A stretch of 7,798 nt of DNA from Euryarchaeota archaeon UBA169 (GTDB taxonomy: Archaea > Thermoplasmatota > Poseidoniia > MGIII > CG-Epi1). Under the pieces are notes generated by a model, which was given only the letters and a program-made list of their open reading frames with translations, searched no databases and was not told the origin of the DNA. The position numbers were made by a program, and so were the translations under genes. The stretch covers positions 1 through 7,798 of the forward strand of contig DAEH01000064.1 of assembly GCA_002497685.1 (NCBI GenBank). Direction: 5' to 3'. Below, piece after piece: positions 6,257 to 7,798 of the stretch; positions within the stretch are counted from its first letter, which is position 1; every line of letters starts with the position of its first letter.

Positions 6257-6894
6257 ATTATCTGAACTTTACCAGTTTCTTTTTTGCAAATATCTACTAT
6301 CTTACGCGCCCAAGATAACTTCTGAAGTTTCTTAGGACTAAATTTACCTGTATATTCTCCAATCTCTTCAAAATTAAATCCTATTAAATTAACTAAATTA
6401 GCCCCCATTCCTAAAGACATCATAAGTGAACGATCTCCATCTGTAAAACCACCCCAGCAATTAGTCATTGATGAGGGGTATGTTGTAGTCAAGCTTATTG
6501 CTTGAATTTCGTTAGAAAATTCAAACAATTTCGACAAGTTATCTCCATGCGCATGCACAACTAACTTTGATCCTTTTTTATTAGCCCAAACCATTTCTGG
6601 CAAATTACCATCAAGATCTGTAACTATTATATCTGGAATTAAATTTCTTTCAAGACATGCCGAAACTGCACCATCTGCAGCAATTACAACATTATCTGGA
6701 ATTGCCTCATTGTCAGCTATTCCTGCACCAACAACTGTCACTACCTTATTCAACAGCAACTCTGACAAATTCCCCCTAGGTTGATATAATCTCGATATTA
6801 AACGTGACGAAACTTTCTCACGAGACTTTGAAAAACCAAATTGAGAATTTATTTTCTCCTGTAGAGGCCACCACCAATCTATACCAAAAGACAA
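6253..6894 (-). CDS. mptE: 6-hydroxymethyl-7,8-dihydropterin pyrophosphokinase, MptE type
   Basis: MptE transfers pyrophosphate from ATP to 6-hydroxymethyl-7,8-dihydropterin, activating it for condensation in archaeal tetrahydromethanopterin or folate-like cofactor synthesis; it replaces bacterial FolK. The 213 residues carry the family motifs: VVGAG (54-58), IAADGAVSAC (71-80), PDIIVTDLDG (87-96), VHAHGDN (113-119), GGFTDGDR (148-155) and LIGFNFEEIGEYTGK (170-184). The aspartates of TDLDG and the His/Asp of HAHGDN are likely metal- or phosphate-binding. The start is a TTG at 6894, because an in-frame TAA lies about 18 bp upstream and the next ATG falls after the catalytic motifs. There is no Shine-Dalgarno. 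The stop overlaps that of the convergent ABC ATPase gene by four bases. The coiled-coil protein gene lies 28 bp upstream on the same strand, so co-transcription is possible. No other pterin gene is in view. Confidence 0.93.
   Translation of the reverse strand: MSFGIDWWWPLQEKINSQFGFSKSREKVSSRLISRLYQPRGNLSELLLNKVVTVVGAGIADNEAIPDNVVIAADGAVSACLERNLIPDIIVTDLDGNLPEMVWANKKGSKLVVHAHGDNLSKLFEFSNEIQAISLTTTYPSSMTNCWGGFTDGDRSLMMSLGMGANLVNLIGFNFEEIGEYTGKFSPKKLQKLSWARKIVDICKKETGKVQII
6276..6285 (+). terminator. T-rich stretch, possible terminator of the ABC ATPase gene
   Basis: TTTCTTTTTT begins about 20 bases after the ATPase stop codon, inside the opposing mptE gene. Archaeal transcription commonly ends at short oligo-T tracts without a hairpin, so this is a plausible 3' end. 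It equally encodes lysine codons (KKETGK) on the other strand, which explains the run without invoking termination. Confidence 0.25.
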
Positions 6895-6922
6895 CTGAAT
6901 CTAATAATTTTTAGAATCTTGC

Positions 6923-7771
6923 CTATAAAGCATTGCCATCTTCGTCACAAGGAACTTCTTCACCTGTGTCTGGATCTATGTAGTAGAATGAACCATCTTC
7001 GTCTTCATAAATTTCAACTTCGTATTCATCATCATCACCGCCGAAATCTCCGAAATCACCGAAGTTTGCGTCGTTCATTGAACCACCTGATGCTGCTGCA
7101 CTTAACATGTTCATAATATTATTCTCAACAGCTGCTGCATCTCTGGCTTCTTTTGATGATTCTAAAGCATCGATTTTACGCTTAGTAGTTTCATAGGACT
7201 CTGTCATCTCTGTTAGCTTCTCTAATTGCTCATCACGTTCCATTTTCAGAATACGTGCTAGATGCTTTTCAATTTTTGATAAGTCATCACGTGCTGCAAC
7301 TAATCTTGCTAAAGAGTCATGGAATCTTTCTGCTACCATTTCTATATCTGGATCTTCCAAGTCAAGTTGCATTTCCTCATCCTTCTTTTCGCGTGCTTTT
7401 TCAGCAGCTTCCAGCTCTTTGAGTTTATCCTCTGCAGCTATTTCCTGGGCTTTTACCAGTATGCTATTGAAAGCTGCAATATGCTCTTCCAATTTTGTCG
7501 CTGCACGAGATGCATCATAAGCGGAGACTTCCATAAGCTCTTCACGCTCTGATATACTCTCCATGCGGCGCTCTACACTCTCTAATCTTTGTCGGTCTCT
7601 TTCGTTCATTTCTTCGTCACCTGCTATTTCACCTTGTTGCATCTTGAATGCTGTTCCTGAAAGGATTGCCCCTAACAAGAAAAATCCAAGTAAAGCAATT
7701 AGGTTGTAAGTATAAGAACTTCCTTCTAATGTTACCATTTCGTCGCTAACGGAGACTGCTACTGTTTGCAT
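6923..7771 (-). CDS. Membrane-anchored coiled-coil protein with acidic tail, function unknown
   Basis: I do not recognise a named family. The 282 residues divide into four parts. A short N-terminus lacking basic residues (1-21) is followed by one hydrophobic segment (about 23-42, LIALLGFFLLGAILSGTAF). A long charged helical region follows (about 46-225, rich in Glu, Lys, Arg, Ala and Leu), likely coiled coil. Last is a Gly/Asn/Phe linker with FGD repeats (237-244) and a strongly acidic tail (246-282) containing DGSFYYIDPDTGEEVP. The charge pattern suggests an N-out, C-in signal anchor, with the coiled coil and tail in the cytoplasm; the reverse is possible. The ATG at 7771 is supported by AGGAGG seven bases upstream. 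mptE follows 28 bp downstream on the same strand. Acidic tails of this kind seem frequent in marine group II archaeal proteins, which is part of the lineage guess. A structural or scaffolding role is an inference only. Confidence 0.88.
   Translation of the reverse strand: MQTVAVSVSDEMVTLEGSSYTYNLIALLGFFLLGAILSGTAFKMQQGEIAGDEEMNERDRQRLESVERRMESISEREELMEVSAYDASRAATKLEEHIAAFNSILVKAQEIAAEDKLKELEAAEKAREKKDEEMQLDLEDPDIEMVAERFHDSLARLVAARDDLSKIEKHLARILKMERDEQLEKLTEMTESYETTKRKIDALESSKEARDAAAVENNIMNMLSAAASGGSMNDANFGDFGDFGGDDDEYEVEIYEDEDGSFYYIDPDTGEEVPCDEDGNAL
7041..7067 (-). repeat. Three tandem 9-bp units in the coiled-coil protein gene
   Basis: CCGAAATCT, CCGAAATCA and CCGAAGTTT follow one another on the plus strand and encode the Phe-Gly-Asp repeats (FGDFGDFG) just before the acidic tail. 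Because the unit is a multiple of three, copy number can change without a frameshift, so length variation between strains is plausible. Confidence 0.7.
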
Positions 7772-7778
7772 AGTACTG

Positions 7779-7784
7779 CCTCCT
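7779..7784 (-). promoter_or_regulatory. Shine-Dalgarno of the coiled-coil protein gene
   Basis: AGGAGG on the minus strand lies seven bases before the ATG at 7771. It is the strongest ribosome binding site in the window and fixes this start. The promoter lies at or beyond the right edge; only a short AT-rich piece is visible. Confidence 0.75.
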
Positions 7785-7798
7785 GAATTATCATATGC

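Noticed and set aside
6919..7116. Histidine-, leucine- and arginine-rich plus-strand frame of 65 codons
   Set aside because: It looked like a metal-binding peptide, but it is the complement of the acidic Asp/Glu tail codons (GAT/GAA) of the coiled-coil protein, which explains the His/Leu/Phe bias.
7319..7552. Cys/Phe-rich plus-strand frame of 77 codons
   Set aside because: It is antisense to the Glu/Lys-rich coiled-coil region, which produces Phe/Leu/Cys codons on the opposite strand.

Overview
The window looks like archaeal DNA, most likely from a low-GC marine euryarchaeon of the Marine Group II/III (Poseidoniia) type. The evidence is: a clear MptE-type 6-hydroxymethyl-dihydropterin pyrophosphokinase, which is an archaeal enzyme; a small stand-alone Toprim protein of the archaeal UPF0292 type; TATA-like boxes about 25 bp from start codons; a mix of leaderless-looking starts with Shine-Dalgarno starts; several GTG/TTG starts; and AT-rich, tightly packed genes. 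The lineage is an inference; no rRNA or other phylogenetic marker is present.

Layout. Positions 1-1888 (minus strand) hold two tetratricopeptide-repeat (TPR) protein genes that overlap by one base; the downstream one runs off the left edge. A 74-bp divergent promoter region separates them from a plus-strand ammonia-lyase of the histidine ammonia-lyase (HutH) family (1963-3483). Its stop codon lies one base from the stop of a minus-strand class-III PLP aminotransferase (3485-5011). Upstream of the aminotransferase, on the same strand, is the Toprim gene (5035-5448). A second divergent region (5449-5539) carries TATA-like sequence and a perfect inverted repeat, and leads into a plus-strand ABC transporter ATPase (5540-6256). 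The ATPase overlaps tail to tail with mptE (6253-6894, minus). Upstream of mptE on the same strand is a membrane-anchored coiled-coil protein with an acidic C-terminal tail (6923-7771).

How the genes fit together. There is no single obvious pathway. The lyase and the aminotransferase both act on amino acids but are transcribed convergently, and no other histidine-utilisation gene is in view. MptE belongs to archaeal pterin (methanopterin/folate-like) cofactor synthesis. The ATPase is an ABC-2-type exporter subunit whose permease is not in the window. The TPR proteins are scaffolds of unknown partner.

The most notable observation is that the lyase has Ala-Cys-Gly where the family normally has the Ala-Ser-Gly that cyclises into the MIO electrophile. 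All other active-site positions I could check are retained. Other points worth a look are the operator-like dyad before the ATPase gene, a WW-like motif in the acidic tail of the coiled-coil protein, and the divergent N-terminal region and DSIQ motif of the aminotransferase. I did not see a mobile element, CRISPR array, tRNA or rRNA, and I do not see a convincing new multi-gene system. No stretch over 300 bp lacks a gene.
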